32,038 bases of DNA. It comes from Fibrobacter sp. GTDB taxonomy: Bacteria > Fibrobacterota > Chitinivibrionia > Chitinivibrionales > Chitinispirillaceae. The stretch covers positions 1-32,038 of the forward strand of contig JAAYYB010000021.1 of assembly GCA_012515615.1 (NCBI GenBank), read 5' to 3'. A program made the translations under genes and the position numbers. Under the pieces are notes generated by a model that was not told where the DNA came from, ran no database searches, and saw nothing but the letters and a program-made list of their open reading frames with translations. This document shows, piece by piece, positions 7,991 to 15,926 of this stretch; positions within the stretch are counted from its first letter, which is position 1; each line of letters starts with the position of its first letter.

Positions 7991-8836
7991 ATGGCAAGCA
8001 GCTACTATTTCCTCGTCGCAGGCCTCCCGGATATTTCTCTTGATGAGGGCAAGAATGTCCCCTCATTCACTGATTTTATCGCAGAGACCGAAGAGCAGGT
8101 TACCGGTACTGACCGCAAACTCCTGAAGCTGATCAGGCTTCCCTTCGATAACGATAACCTGATCTCCATTCTGGAAAACAAAACCGATTTCGATCCAAAG
8201 GGGAATTTCTCCCGTGATACTTTGACTTCATCTATTAAAAATCCCGAAATCCTTCCCAAATACATGCAGCTTTTTCTGGAATCGTACAAGGAAAACCGTC
8301 AGGTTTTCCCGGGATTGATCAATCGGGATCAGCTCAACTGGTTTTTCTTTGATGAAGTTATCGCAAACAACAACGCCTTTATAAAAGAGTGGTTCACTTT
8401 CGAGCTTAATCTCCGCAATCTGGTCGCAGGGATCAACAGCCGCAAAGGATTGAAGCATTTCGATGAGCTGGCAACGGAAAGAGACAAAGCTGTTTCCACG
8501 ATGATAATCGGGCGCAACGACGTGGCTGAACTGATACTGCGGTCCAATGCCCCTGATTTCGGCCTTTCATCTATTCTGCCTTGGACTGAAAAAGTTCTGG
8601 CCATCTCCCGGGGAAACCTTCTTGAAATGGAGAAGGGTCTGGATTCTCTTCGCTGGGAAATGCTCAATGACCTGACCACTTTTTCTTATTTCGGAATCGA
8701 AAAGGTTCTGGCATTTTCAATCAAACTCGCGATAGTCGAGAGATGGAAAGTTCTGGACCCGAAGACCGGCAGAGAGAGACTGGAAATGCTGGCTGAGGAA
8801 CTGAGAGCGGGATTTGAGATGCCGGTGGCGTTCTGA
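7991..8836 (+). CDS. DUF2764 family protein, V-ATPase-associated (probable C/d-like subunit)
   Basis: This is a 281-residue soluble protein between subunits E and A. The start MASSYYFLVAGLPDISLDEG matches the usual opening of DUF2764 proteins (YYFLVAGLPDL). In Chlamydia and Borrelia a gene of unknown function occupies exactly this position. The remainder is helix-rich, with LNWFFFDEVIANNNAFIKEWF followed by NLRNLVAGIN. From the fold type and the absence of a canonical subunit C gene here, a role like subunit C/d (the connector between rotor stalk and membrane ring) is the usual inference. It lies 2 nt after atpE, so translation is probably coupled. A 137-nt gap with a small stem (AGCCT/AGGCT, about 8887-8908) separates it from atpA. 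Confidence 0.85.
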   Translation: MASSYYFLVAGLPDISLDEGKNVPSFTDFIAETEEQVTGTDRKLLKLIRLPFDNDNLISILENKTDFDPKGNFSRDTLTSSIKNPEILPKYMQLFLESYKENRQVFPGLINRDQLNWFFFDEVIANNNAFIKEWFTFELNLRNLVAGINSRKGLKHFDELATERDKAVSTMIIGRNDVAELILRSNAPDFGLSSILPWTEKVLAISRGNLLEMEKGLDSLRWEMLNDLTTFSYFGIEKVLAFSIKLAIVERWKVLDPKTGRERLEMLAEELRAGFEMPVAF

Positions 8837-8973
8837 GGACAGGAATAGAAGAGTAAGAAAATATCAAGTTTAAATAGCAATATATAGCCTGAATATAGAA
8901 AAAGGCTGAGGACAAGTTTCAAAAAAGATATTATCCTTGCAATAAATAAAGTTGTTCTTAACGGAGGAAATCA

Positions 8974-10755
8974 ATGAGCACCAAGGGAAAAGTGGTCGGC
9001 ATTGTCGCTAACCTGGTCACTATTGAAGTCGACGGGCCGGTTGCTCAGAATGAGATCTGCTACATAGATCTTAAAGGCACCAGGCTGATGGCCGAGGTGA
9101 TAAAAATTACCGGTAAAAACGCATATGTGCAGGTATTTGAAAGCACCCGCGGTCTTTATGTAGGCTGCGAAGCTGAGTTCACCGGAAACATGCTGGAAGT
9201 GACATTGGGTCCCGGAATGCTCTCAAAAAATTACGATGGACTCCAGAACGACCTCGATAAGATGGATGGTGTCTTCCTTAAAAGAGGCCAGTACACCCCT
9301 TCTTTAGATAACGATAAAAAATGGCATTTTAAGCCTCTGGTCAAAAGCGGGGACAGCGTTTCTGCCGGTGACTGGATCGGAAATGTCAAAGAGGGCTGGA
9401 TCGACCACAAAATCATGGTCCCATTCGATTACAAAGGTTCCGGAACAATCAAATCCATCGTTGCCGAAGGCGATTACACAGTTCTTGATACTATCGCCTC
9501 TGTTACCGATTCAGACGGGAATGAACGCAGCCTTACAATGGCTATGAAATGGCCGGTCAAGGTTGAAGTAAAATGCCACAAGAACAAGCCCCGTCCTTTC
9601 AAAGTCATGGAAACCGGGCAGCGTACTTTCGATACACTGAATCCTATTGTTGAAGGCGGCACAGGATTTATCCCCGGTCCCTTCGGCTGCGGAAAAACAG
9701 TTCTTCAGCATGCTCTTTCAAAATACGCTGAGGCTGATCTGATTATCATTGTAGCCTGTGGTGAGCGCGCAAATGAAGTGGTGGAAATTTTTACTGAATT
9801 CCCTGAGCTTGAGGATCCGCGCACAGGGAGAAAACTGATAGAACGTACTATTATTATATGTAATACATCAAATATGCCGGTTGCCGCCCGTGAGGCCAGC
9901 GTTTACACCGGTATGACAATAGCCGAATATTACCGCGCTATGGGTCTTAAGGTTCTGCTGAATGCCGACTCAACATCACGCTGGGCTCAGGCGCTTCGTG
10001 AGATGTCAAACCGCATGGAAGAGCTTCCCGGACCGGATGCTTTCCCGATGGACCTTCCGGCGATTGTGGCAAACTTCTATTCAAGAGCAGGCTTTGTGAA
10101 TCTTAACAACGGTCAGACCGGTTCCATCACCTTTATCGGAACTGTCAGCCCCGCAGGTGGAAACCTGAAGGAACCCGTTACAGAATCTACAAAAAAAGCC
10201 GCGCGTTGTTTCTATGCTCTTTCACAGGGCCGGGCCGACAGCAAAAGATACCCTGCTGTTGACCCGATAGAAAGCTACTCTAAATACCTGGAATACCCTG
10301 AAGTGATAGAGTATCTTGACAAATTTATCGAACCGGGCTGGGTAAATAAAGTTTTGCAGCTTAAAGATATGCTTCTGAGAGGTAAAGAGGCACGTGATCA
10401 GATCAATATTCTTGGTGATGACGGTGTTCCTCTGGAATATCATATCACTTTCAACAAATCTGAAATCATTGACTTTATCATCCTCCAGCAGGATGCCTTT
10501 GACCGCATCGATGCATCAACACCGATTAAACGTCAACAGTATATGGCCAACAAAATTCTTGATTTATGCAGTTACGATTTCACCTTCGACAATTTCGAGG
10601 AAATTGGCAATTATTTCAAGAAAATCATCAATATTCTCAAGCAGATGAACTATCAGGAATTCAAGAGCGATAAATTCAACAGTCTTGAAGAGCAGCTCGG
10701 TACACTGCTGGCGGAAAGAAAAGCAGGTGAACTTGAAGCTCAGGCAGCTGTCTGA
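8974..10755 (+). CDS. atpA: V-type ATP synthase/ATPase catalytic subunit A
   Basis: This catalytic head subunit hydrolyses or makes ATP at the A/B interface. The 593-residue length is typical. The P-loop is GPFGCGKT at residues 235-242 (Lys241, Thr242), in the V-type form with Cys. The Walker-B region is KVLLNADSTSRWAQALREMS, followed by EELPGPDAFPMDLPA. The non-homologous insertion that distinguishes A from B subunits is present at roughly 110-200 (FKPLVKSGDSVSAGDWIG and around). GGAGGAAA ends 3-4 nt before the ATG, an unusually strong ribosome site that fits the high demand for a three-copy subunit. atpB follows after 14 nt. No key residue is missing. Confidence 0.97.
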   Translation: MSTKGKVVGIVANLVTIEVDGPVAQNEICYIDLKGTRLMAEVIKITGKNAYVQVFESTRGLYVGCEAEFTGNMLEVTLGPGMLSKNYDGLQNDLDKMDGVFLKRGQYTPSLDNDKKWHFKPLVKSGDSVSAGDWIGNVKEGWIDHKIMVPFDYKGSGTIKSIVAEGDYTVLDTIASVTDSDGNERSLTMAMKWPVKVEVKCHKNKPRPFKVMETGQRTFDTLNPIVEGGTGFIPGPFGCGKTVLQHALSKYAEADLIIIVACGERANEVVEIFTEFPELEDPRTGRKLIERTIIICNTSNMPVAAREASVYTGMTIAEYYRAMGLKVLLNADSTSRWAQALREMSNRMEELPGPDAFPMDLPAIVANFYSRAGFVNLNNGQTGSITFIGTVSPAGGNLKEPVTESTKKAARCFYALSQGRADSKRYPAVDPIESYSKYLEYPEVIEYLDKFIEPGWVNKVLQLKDMLLRGKEARDQINILGDDGVPLEYHITFNKSEIIDFIILQQDAFDRIDASTPIKRQQYMANKILDLCSYDFTFDNFEEIGNYFKKIINILKQMNYQEFKSDKFNSLEEQLGTLLAERKAGELEAQAAV

Positions 10756-10769
10756 GAGGAGAACGATTC

Positions 10770-12098
10770 ATGAAGACCAAAGCATTTCAGAAAATCTATA
10801 CACATATCGAAAACGTAACCAAGGCCACCTGTACAGTCGAGGCTGAAGGTGTGTCTAATGAGGAAATGGCCCTGGTGGACGGGCGGCCGGCACAGGTTGT
10901 TAAGATTTCCGGCAAAAAAATCACCATGCAGATCTTCCCGGGAACCCAGGGTGTGGCAACCGATGCCGAAGTGGTTTTCCTCGGTAAGCCTCCCACACTG
11001 AAAGTTTCAAACGAGCTGAAGGGACGCTTCTTCAATGCCTATGGTAATCCAATTGACGGTGGTCCTGAAGTAGAAGGTACAGAGGTTGAAATCGGAGGAC
11101 CATCTGTAAACCCTGTGCGCCGCAAGCAGCCCTCAGAACTTATCGCTACCGGTATCGCGGGTATCGACCTGAATAATACTCTTGTTACAGGTCAGAAAAT
11201 CCCCTTCTTTGCTGATCCCGACCAGCCGTTTAACCAGGTCATGGCAACCGTGGCTCTGAGAGCAAAAGCAGATGTCATCATACTGGGCGGTATGGGTATG
11301 AGCAATGACGATTACCTTTACTACAAGACCCTGTTTGACCATGCGGGAGCTCTCGACAGAATCATCGCCTTTATCAACACCACAGACAACCCGCCCGTGG
11401 AACGTCTTCTGGTTCCGGACATGGCCCTGACCGCAGCGGAATATTTCGCAACTGAGCATAAAGCAAAAGTTCTCTGCCTCCTTACAGACATGACACTCTA
11501 CGCGGATGCGCTTTCTATCGTGTCAAACCGTATGGACCAGATTCCGTCAAAAGACTCCATGCCCGGATCACTTTACAGTGATCTTGCTAAAATTTACGAA
11601 AAAGCCGCTCAGTACCCTGACGGCGGTTCAATCACAATTATCGCGGTGACCACTCTCTCCGGAGGGGACATCACTCATGCTATTCCCGACAATACAGGTT
11701 ATATCACCGAGGGCCAGCTTTACCTCAGACGTGATACCGATATTGCGAAGGTTATCGTTGATCCATTCCGCAGTCTTTCACGTTTGAAACAGCTCGTTAT
11801 TGGAAAGAAGACACGTAAAGATCACCCGCAGGTCATGAACACCGCTATCCGTCTTTACGCTGACGCCGCAAACGCCAAAACAAAGCTTGATAACGGTTTC
11901 GACCTTACCGAATACGACCGTCGTACACTTCAGTTTGCGCGTGAATACTCCCGCGAACTGCTTGCTATTGATATTAACGTTGAAGTTGAAGCTATGCTTG
12001 ACACAGGGTGGAAACTGTTCGGGAAGTACTTTACGAAAGACGAAGTGGGTATCAAGGCTGAACTCATGGATAAACACTGGGTCGGCGCGCAGTCATAA
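10770..12098 (+). CDS. atpB: V-type ATP synthase/ATPase regulatory subunit B
   Basis: This non-catalytic nucleotide-binding-fold subunit alternates with A in the head. It has 442 residues. Recognisable blocks are GKKITMQIFPGTQG, the LKGRFFNAYGNPIDGG block, the region SELIATGIAGIDLNNTLVTGQKIPFF, VLCLLTDMTLYADAL, IPSKDSMPGSLYSDLAKIYE, GSITIIAVTTLSGGDITHAIPDNTGYITEGQ and SLSRLKQLVIG. As expected for B subunits there is no Walker-A P-loop; its place is taken by FADPDQPFNQ. GAGGAGA lies upstream of ATG 10770. The gene sits between atpA and atpD, with gaps of 14 and 15 nt. Confidence 0.96.
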   Translation: MKTKAFQKIYTHIENVTKATCTVEAEGVSNEEMALVDGRPAQVVKISGKKITMQIFPGTQGVATDAEVVFLGKPPTLKVSNELKGRFFNAYGNPIDGGPEVEGTEVEIGGPSVNPVRRKQPSELIATGIAGIDLNNTLVTGQKIPFFADPDQPFNQVMATVALRAKADVIILGGMGMSNDDYLYYKTLFDHAGALDRIIAFINTTDNPPVERLLVPDMALTAAEYFATEHKAKVLCLLTDMTLYADALSIVSNRMDQIPSKDSMPGSLYSDLAKIYEKAAQYPDGGSITIIAVTTLSGGDITHAIPDNTGYITEGQLYLRRDTDIAKVIVDPFRSLSRLKQLVIGKKTRKDHPQVMNTAIRLYADAANAKTKLDNGFDLTEYDRRTLQFAREYSRELLAIDINVEVEAMLDTGWKLFGKYFTKDEVGIKAELMDKHWVGAQS

Positions 12099-12113
12099 TG
12101 TAACGGGGTAAAG

Positions 12114-12713
12114 ATGGCTCTTAATTTTCAATACAACAAGACCTACCTGCAGCAGCTCAACAAAGGGCTGAAAGTGCGTGAAAATGCGCTTCCCACCCTT
12201 GTTGCAAAAGAGTCAGCACTGAGGCTGGAAGTGAAAAAAGCCAAAGAGCAGGCCGCTTCAATTGAACAGGATCTCCAAAAGCAGTATACTGCCCACTCAA
12301 GCACTCACTGCTTGTGGAAAGAGCTGCCGGCAAATCTTGTAAAGGTGACCAGCGTAGCCACCGATATCAGGAAAATTGCAGGCGTTAAAACACCTGTCCT
12401 GCGTGAAGTGAACTTCGACCTTCAGCGGTACAGTGCCTTCTCTCTTCCGGCATGGGTTCCCTCTGGTGTCGAGATCCTTAAAAGTCTGGCAAGCCTCAAA
12501 ATCTCTCTTGACCTTGCGAAAAAAAAGGTGGAAATTCTTGAGTTCGCCCGCAAAAAAACTACTCAGAAAGTCAACCTTTACGAAAAGGTACAGATTCCTG
12601 AGTACAAGGAAGCAATCAGAAGAATTAAACGATTTCTTGAAGATGAAGAGAACCTCTCAAAATCTTCACAGAAGATTCTCAAGGCTAAAATCGCCGAGAC
12701 GGAGGCAGCATAA
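12114..12713 (+). CDS. atpD: V-type ATP synthase/ATPase central-stalk subunit D
   Basis: This rotor-shaft subunit, the functional analogue of F-type gamma, turns inside the A3B3 head. The 199 residues form two long helices rich in Lys, Glu and Leu (about 1-65 and 120-195), joined by a central segment (residues 65-120). The opening FQYNKTYLQQLNKGLKVRENALPTLVAKES is the typical subunit D start, in which the helix usually reads LxxLKxxLxxAxxGxxLLKxKR. GGGGTAAAG lies next to the ATG. Its stop codon TAA shares one base with the ATG of atpI, so translation is coupled. No subunit F gene, which normally binds D at the shaft, is found in the operon. Confidence 0.92.
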   Translation: MALNFQYNKTYLQQLNKGLKVRENALPTLVAKESALRLEVKKAKEQAASIEQDLQKQYTAHSSTHCLWKELPANLVKVTSVATDIRKIAGVKTPVLREVNFDLQRYSAFSLPAWVPSGVEILKSLASLKISLDLAKKKVEILEFARKKTTQKVNLYEKVQIPEYKEAIRRIKRFLEDEENLSKSSQKILKAKIAETEAA

Positions 12714-14629
12714 TGATTGTAAAGATGAAACGTCTCGAGCTTTTACTCTACTATAAAGAACGGGAACAATTTTTAGACTCCCTTCGCTCACTGGGCGTGG
12801 TTCATGTTGAAGAGGAATCTGACGGGAGCAGTGATTCCCGCATTTCTGAACTTCAAGGGACTATCCGCCAATGTGATCGGATCATTTCCGCTCTTAAAAA
12901 GGTGCAGAAGGATAAAAGCTTGACTGTCAGTCAGCTCAAAGATGGAGATCCGCTTCAGGTTCTCAACAAGTTTGAAGAACTTGAGCAGCAGCGTGAAAAA
13001 ACCGTTCAGGAAATTGCCGCCCTTAAAAAAGATGTAGCGCTGCTTGAACCCTGGGGCAATTTTGAACCATCATCTGTCAAAAGACTCTCATCTGTCGGTA
13101 TTAAGCTGCGTTTTCTGACAATGGCTCAGAAAAAATTCGATGCTCTCGACAAATCAAAACTGCCTGTTGAGCTGATAAGCCGCCTGAACGGACAGGTATT
13201 CTTTGTAGCAATAGAACGCGATGAACCGGTGAAGATCGATGCTGAAGAGATCAGACTGCCCGATTCGTCTTTATTTTCAGTAAATGACAAAATCAAATCT
13301 CTTGAGACCACCCGGAAATCTATCGATTCACAGATTGACAGCCTGGTTTCAAGTATCGGCATTCTTGACGCATTCATGATAGATAAGCAGAATACCCTGA
13401 ATTATGAACGCACACGCCTCTCGATGCAGGACCACGCCTCAGGCAAACTGCTTCTTATGAAGGGCTGGATTCCTGTTAATAAGGAAAAGGATGTTGCCGC
13501 CTATCTTCAGAAATTCTCTGCCTGGTTCAAAATATCAGAGCCGGGAATCCGGGAAACCGTTCCAATTATGGTTAAAAACGGCCCCTTTTCAAAGCTCTTT
13601 GAGCCGATCATGAAAATCTACTCGTTTCCAGATTACTGGGAAATGGACCCCACGCCATTTTTTGCTCCCTTTTTCATGATATTTGTAGGATTATGTCTTG
13701 GTGACCTGGCTTATGGGCTTATCCTTGCACTGCTTGGATTAGTCGCTACTGTTATGGCACCAAAACAAGCCAGGCCTCTGACCCTTCTGGTCACAGTGCT
13801 GGGCCTTTCAACTTCTGTAGCTGGAATCCTTATGAACAGCTTTTTCGGGCACACAATCTTTGGTGGACCCGGAATAGCTGATGGAAGTGCCTATTTCGCA
13901 AATGGTGTAAATATCTTTTCGCCTCTCAGTCCCATAGAAACCGGCACCGGTCAGAAGTTTCCAATGATGGCCTTTGCAATGGTTATCGGGATTGTTCAGC
14001 TCTCTTTTGGAATGATCCTCAAAGCTATTAACAACGCACTGCAGGGGAGCATTCTTGGTGCTTTACAACCTCTTGCATCACTGGGTATGCTGCTTTCGGC
14101 GATAATGATGGCTGCTCATGGTCATTTCCTTGATATGCATCAGCTGGTGATAGGACCTCTTAATATCGGCGCATTCCTTACTATTCTCTCTCCAGGTATG
14201 GCCAAAGCAAGTTTATTCATCTCCCTGGCTGTTTTCATGCTTTTCAACAATCTGCAAATGAAGATCTTCATGAGGCCGCTGATCGGACTTTGGGAACTCT
14301 ATCAATATATAAGCGGTATCGTAGGAAACGTCCTCTCCTATTTGCGTCTGTTTGCACTCGGACTCGCCGGTGGACTTCTGGCCGCCGCTTTTAACTATAT
14401 GGCTTTCATGTTCATCACAAAAGACGGACAGATCGAATACGCATCCCCGATGATCGTATTCACTATTCTTGTACTGATTTTAGGTCACGCTTTGAATCTT
14501 GCACTTTCTCTTATAGGAGCTTTTGTTCACCCCTTGCGCCTCACTTTCGTTGAGTTTTACGGCAGCCTTGGCTTTAAAGGTGGTGGCAAACCCTATAATC
14601 CTTTTAAAAACTTGAAATCAGTTCAATAA
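12713..14629 (+). CDS. atpI: V-type ATP synthase/ATPase membrane subunit I (a-type)
   Basis: This 638-residue subunit has a cytoplasmic N-terminal half that contacts the peripheral stalk and a membrane C-terminal half that forms the ion half-channels. The N-terminal part (1 to about 300) is coiled-coil rich (LQGTIRQCDRIISALKK, FEELEQQREKTVQEIAALKK). About seven to eight membrane segments follow from roughly residue 320. The essential arginine is expected to be Arg545, in GNVLSYLRLFALGLAGG, which is the conserved motif. Near the C terminus FVHPLRLTFVEFYGSLGF is also family-typical. GGAGG lies 7 nt before the ATG, which overlaps the atpD stop. atpK follows 35 nt after the stop. Confidence 0.95.
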   Translation: MIVKMKRLELLLYYKEREQFLDSLRSLGVVHVEEESDGSSDSRISELQGTIRQCDRIISALKKVQKDKSLTVSQLKDGDPLQVLNKFEELEQQREKTVQEIAALKKDVALLEPWGNFEPSSVKRLSSVGIKLRFLTMAQKKFDALDKSKLPVELISRLNGQVFFVAIERDEPVKIDAEEIRLPDSSLFSVNDKIKSLETTRKSIDSQIDSLVSSIGILDAFMIDKQNTLNYERTRLSMQDHASGKLLLMKGWIPVNKEKDVAAYLQKFSAWFKISEPGIRETVPIMVKNGPFSKLFEPIMKIYSFPDYWEMDPTPFFAPFFMIFVGLCLGDLAYGLILALLGLVATVMAPKQARPLTLLVTVLGLSTSVAGILMNSFFGHTIFGGPGIADGSAYFANGVNIFSPLSPIETGTGQKFPMMAFAMVIGIVQLSFGMILKAINNALQGSILGALQPLASLGMLLSAIMMAAHGHFLDMHQLVIGPLNIGAFLTILSPGMAKASLFISLAVFMLFNNLQMKIFMRPLIGLWELYQYISGIVGNVLSYLRLFALGLAGGLLAAAFNYMAFMFITKDGQIEYASPMIVFTILVLILGHALNLALSLIGAFVHPLRLTFVEFYGSLGFKGGGKPYNPFKNLKSVQ

Positions 14630-14664
14630 TCCCAATAAATAAAATGATCAAAGGAGGCTCATAG

Positions 14665-15114
14665 ATGGGATATATAATAGCAATGATCGGGTTGGGTTTG
14701 ATGGTTGGACTTGCCGGGATTGGTTCGGCAATGGGTACTTCCATGGTAGGTTCCGCTACTCTTGGTATGTTCAAGAAAAAACCGGAAGCATTTGGAAGCG
14801 GTATGGTTCTTACCGCGGTTCCTGCTACACAGGGCCTTTATGGATTCGTTGGTTTTTTCCTCTATAATGGCTTGATTACACCCAACATCAATGTGTTCCA
14901 GGGAGCAGTAGTTCTTGGTGCGGGTCTGGCTATCGGACTTGCGTGTCTCCTCTCCGGTATTTATCAGGGTAAGGTTTGCGCCAATGGCGTTGAAGCGATC
15001 GGACAGGGTCACAACGTGTTCGGTAATACCATGATTCTTGCAGCATTCCCTGAGTTCTATGCTATTCTCTCTCTGGTTGCCGCAATTCTTATGCAGGGCC
15101 TGATGAGACTGTAA
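14665..15114 (+). CDS. atpK: V-type ATP synthase/ATPase proteolipid subunit K
   Basis: This rotor-ring subunit has four membrane helices formed by a duplicated hairpin, 149 residues. The ion-carrying glutamate is Glu130 in the fourth helix (ILAAFPEFYAILSLVA). The first hairpin has no carboxylate; Thr55 and Gln56 in AVPATQGLYGFVGF occupy the equivalent place. Gln101 in GIYQGKVCANG is also present. In Enterococcus hirae NtpK the Na+ ligands are Leu61, Thr64, Gln65, Gln110 and Glu139. All the polar ones are matched here, so Na+ coupling is a fair inference. AAAGGAGG precedes the ATG at a suitable distance. A strong terminator follows 26 nt after the stop and closes the operon. Confidence 0.95.
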   Translation: MGYIIAMIGLGLMVGLAGIGSAMGTSMVGSATLGMFKKKPEAFGSGMVLTAVPATQGLYGFVGFFLYNGLITPNINVFQGAVVLGAGLAIGLACLLSGIYQGKVCANGVEAIGQGHNVFGNTMILAAFPEFYAILSLVAAILMQGLMRL

Positions 15115-15140
15115 ATTAATTCTGTTATCAGAATCAAAGA

Positions 15141-15168
15141 AAAAGGGACCATTACGGTCCCTTTTTTT
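15141..15168 (+). terminator. Strong terminator ending the V-ATPase operon
   Basis: AAAAGGGACC (15141-15150) pairs perfectly with GGTCCCTTTT (15156-15165) around a 5-nt loop, and the T-run continues to 15168. The complement also has a stem followed by T residues, so it can serve the convergent minus-strand gene ending at 15200 as well. Confidence 0.92.
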
Positions 15169-15199
15169 CTCCCTGCAGGTCAAAAAATATTCTGCTTTT

Positions 15200-15613
15200 T
15201 CAGAAATCGTAACTTCCGCTCTTATACGGAACACTGGTAAGGAAAGCACAAATTTTCCAGGTGTTGCTCTGCTGCACAAGAGTAAGCGCGTAACGGAATA
15301 ATGCGGTACTCTGTTTTCCTTCATTTGTATAGGTAATGGGCAGCTCAATGATCATACTCCCGACACCACTCTCTGCTTTAACATAACTGTAACGCAAATC
15401 TCCCCATGTTAAACCATCCATTATAGAGAAATCAGCGGCAAAGGATTCAGCCACTTCCTCATATGAAGTAATGACTTCATCATCGTTTGTACCCATGATC
15501 AGCAAAGGAGTATCAGTGGCTATATACGAAAGGCAACTCTGGAGATCTTTGCCTGCATAAGCACCGAGAAAAGCTCCAACCGTGTTAAACACTTCGGTTT
15601 CAAACTGGTTCAT
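15200..15613 (-). CDS. NTF2-like (SnoaL/DUF4440-type) small protein
   Basis: This is a 137-residue soluble protein with the NTF2-like cone-fold pattern. A first helix (FETEVFNTVGAFLGAYAGKDL) leads to SCLSYIATDTPLLIMGTNDDEVITSYEEVAESFAADF. Strands ending in TALFRYALTLVQQSNTWKICAFLTS follow. This arrangement is seen in the ketosteroid-isomerase-like DUF4440/SnoaL families; the ligand or reaction is unknown. The start is at 15613, because GAGAGGA lies 7 nt upstream of that ATG. The frame stays open upstream to 15796, but that stretch translates the structured repeat (copy B) and is not a genuine N terminus. The gene is convergent with the ATPase operon and shares its terminator. Confidence 0.82.
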   Translation of the reverse strand: MNQFETEVFNTVGAFLGAYAGKDLQSCLSYIATDTPLLIMGTNDDEVITSYEEVAESFAADFSIMDGLTWGDLRYSYVKAESGVGSMIIELPITYTNEGKQSTALFRYALTLVQQSNTWKICAFLTSVPYKSGSYDF

Positions 15614-15669
15614 AATGACATCCTCTCTCCTGATTGCAAAATGATACTGAAGGGCGGTTCTGGAAATAA

Positions 15670-15840
15670 TTAACCTGAAAGTCGCAGTTGGGGAGAATAA
15701 AAAACCGTAAGATGTTGAGATGATAAGGCTTGAAGGCATCGCAGGTCTTATCGACAAAGTGATAAGATCAAGATGTCTGAAGGCCTTAGCGCTCAACAGA
15801 TTACGATTTTTTGCCTATCCAACTGCGATTTTCAGGTTTA
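15670..15840 (+). repeat. Structured intergenic repeat, copy B (171 bp)
   Basis: The inverted ends 15670-15691 and 15819-15840 pair over 22 positions with one mismatch and one G-U pair. The core hairpin 15744-15752/15761-15769 encloses the loop GACAAAGT. The inner stem includes 15706-15710 with 15801-15805, and 15713-15717 with 15794-15798. It lies in the 5' region of the NTF2-like gene, 57 nt upstream of that start, and runs on the opposite strand to it. Most positions match copy C, and it is more distant from copy A. Confidence 0.88.
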
Positions 15841-15886
15841 AGGAGTTCTTCCGGATCTGCTTGAGGGAGGACCCGACAGAACTCCT
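15841..15886. other. Hairpin in the spacer between repeat copies B and C
   Basis: AGGAGTTCT (15841-15849) pairs perfectly with AGAACTCCT (15878-15886) around a 28-nt loop. It begins at the base after copy B ends. The remaining spacer (15887-15926) is AT-rich with no gene. It may belong to a compound element made of copy B, this hairpin and copy C. Confidence 0.55.
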
Positions 15887-15926
15887 AAGTGACTTAGTGT
15901 CAAATACTTATAATATCGTTTAATTT

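Noticed and set aside
15720-15923. Plus-strand open frame in the repeat region
   Set aside because: It is made almost entirely of repeat copy B and the spacer hairpin; no ribosome site or protein-like pattern.
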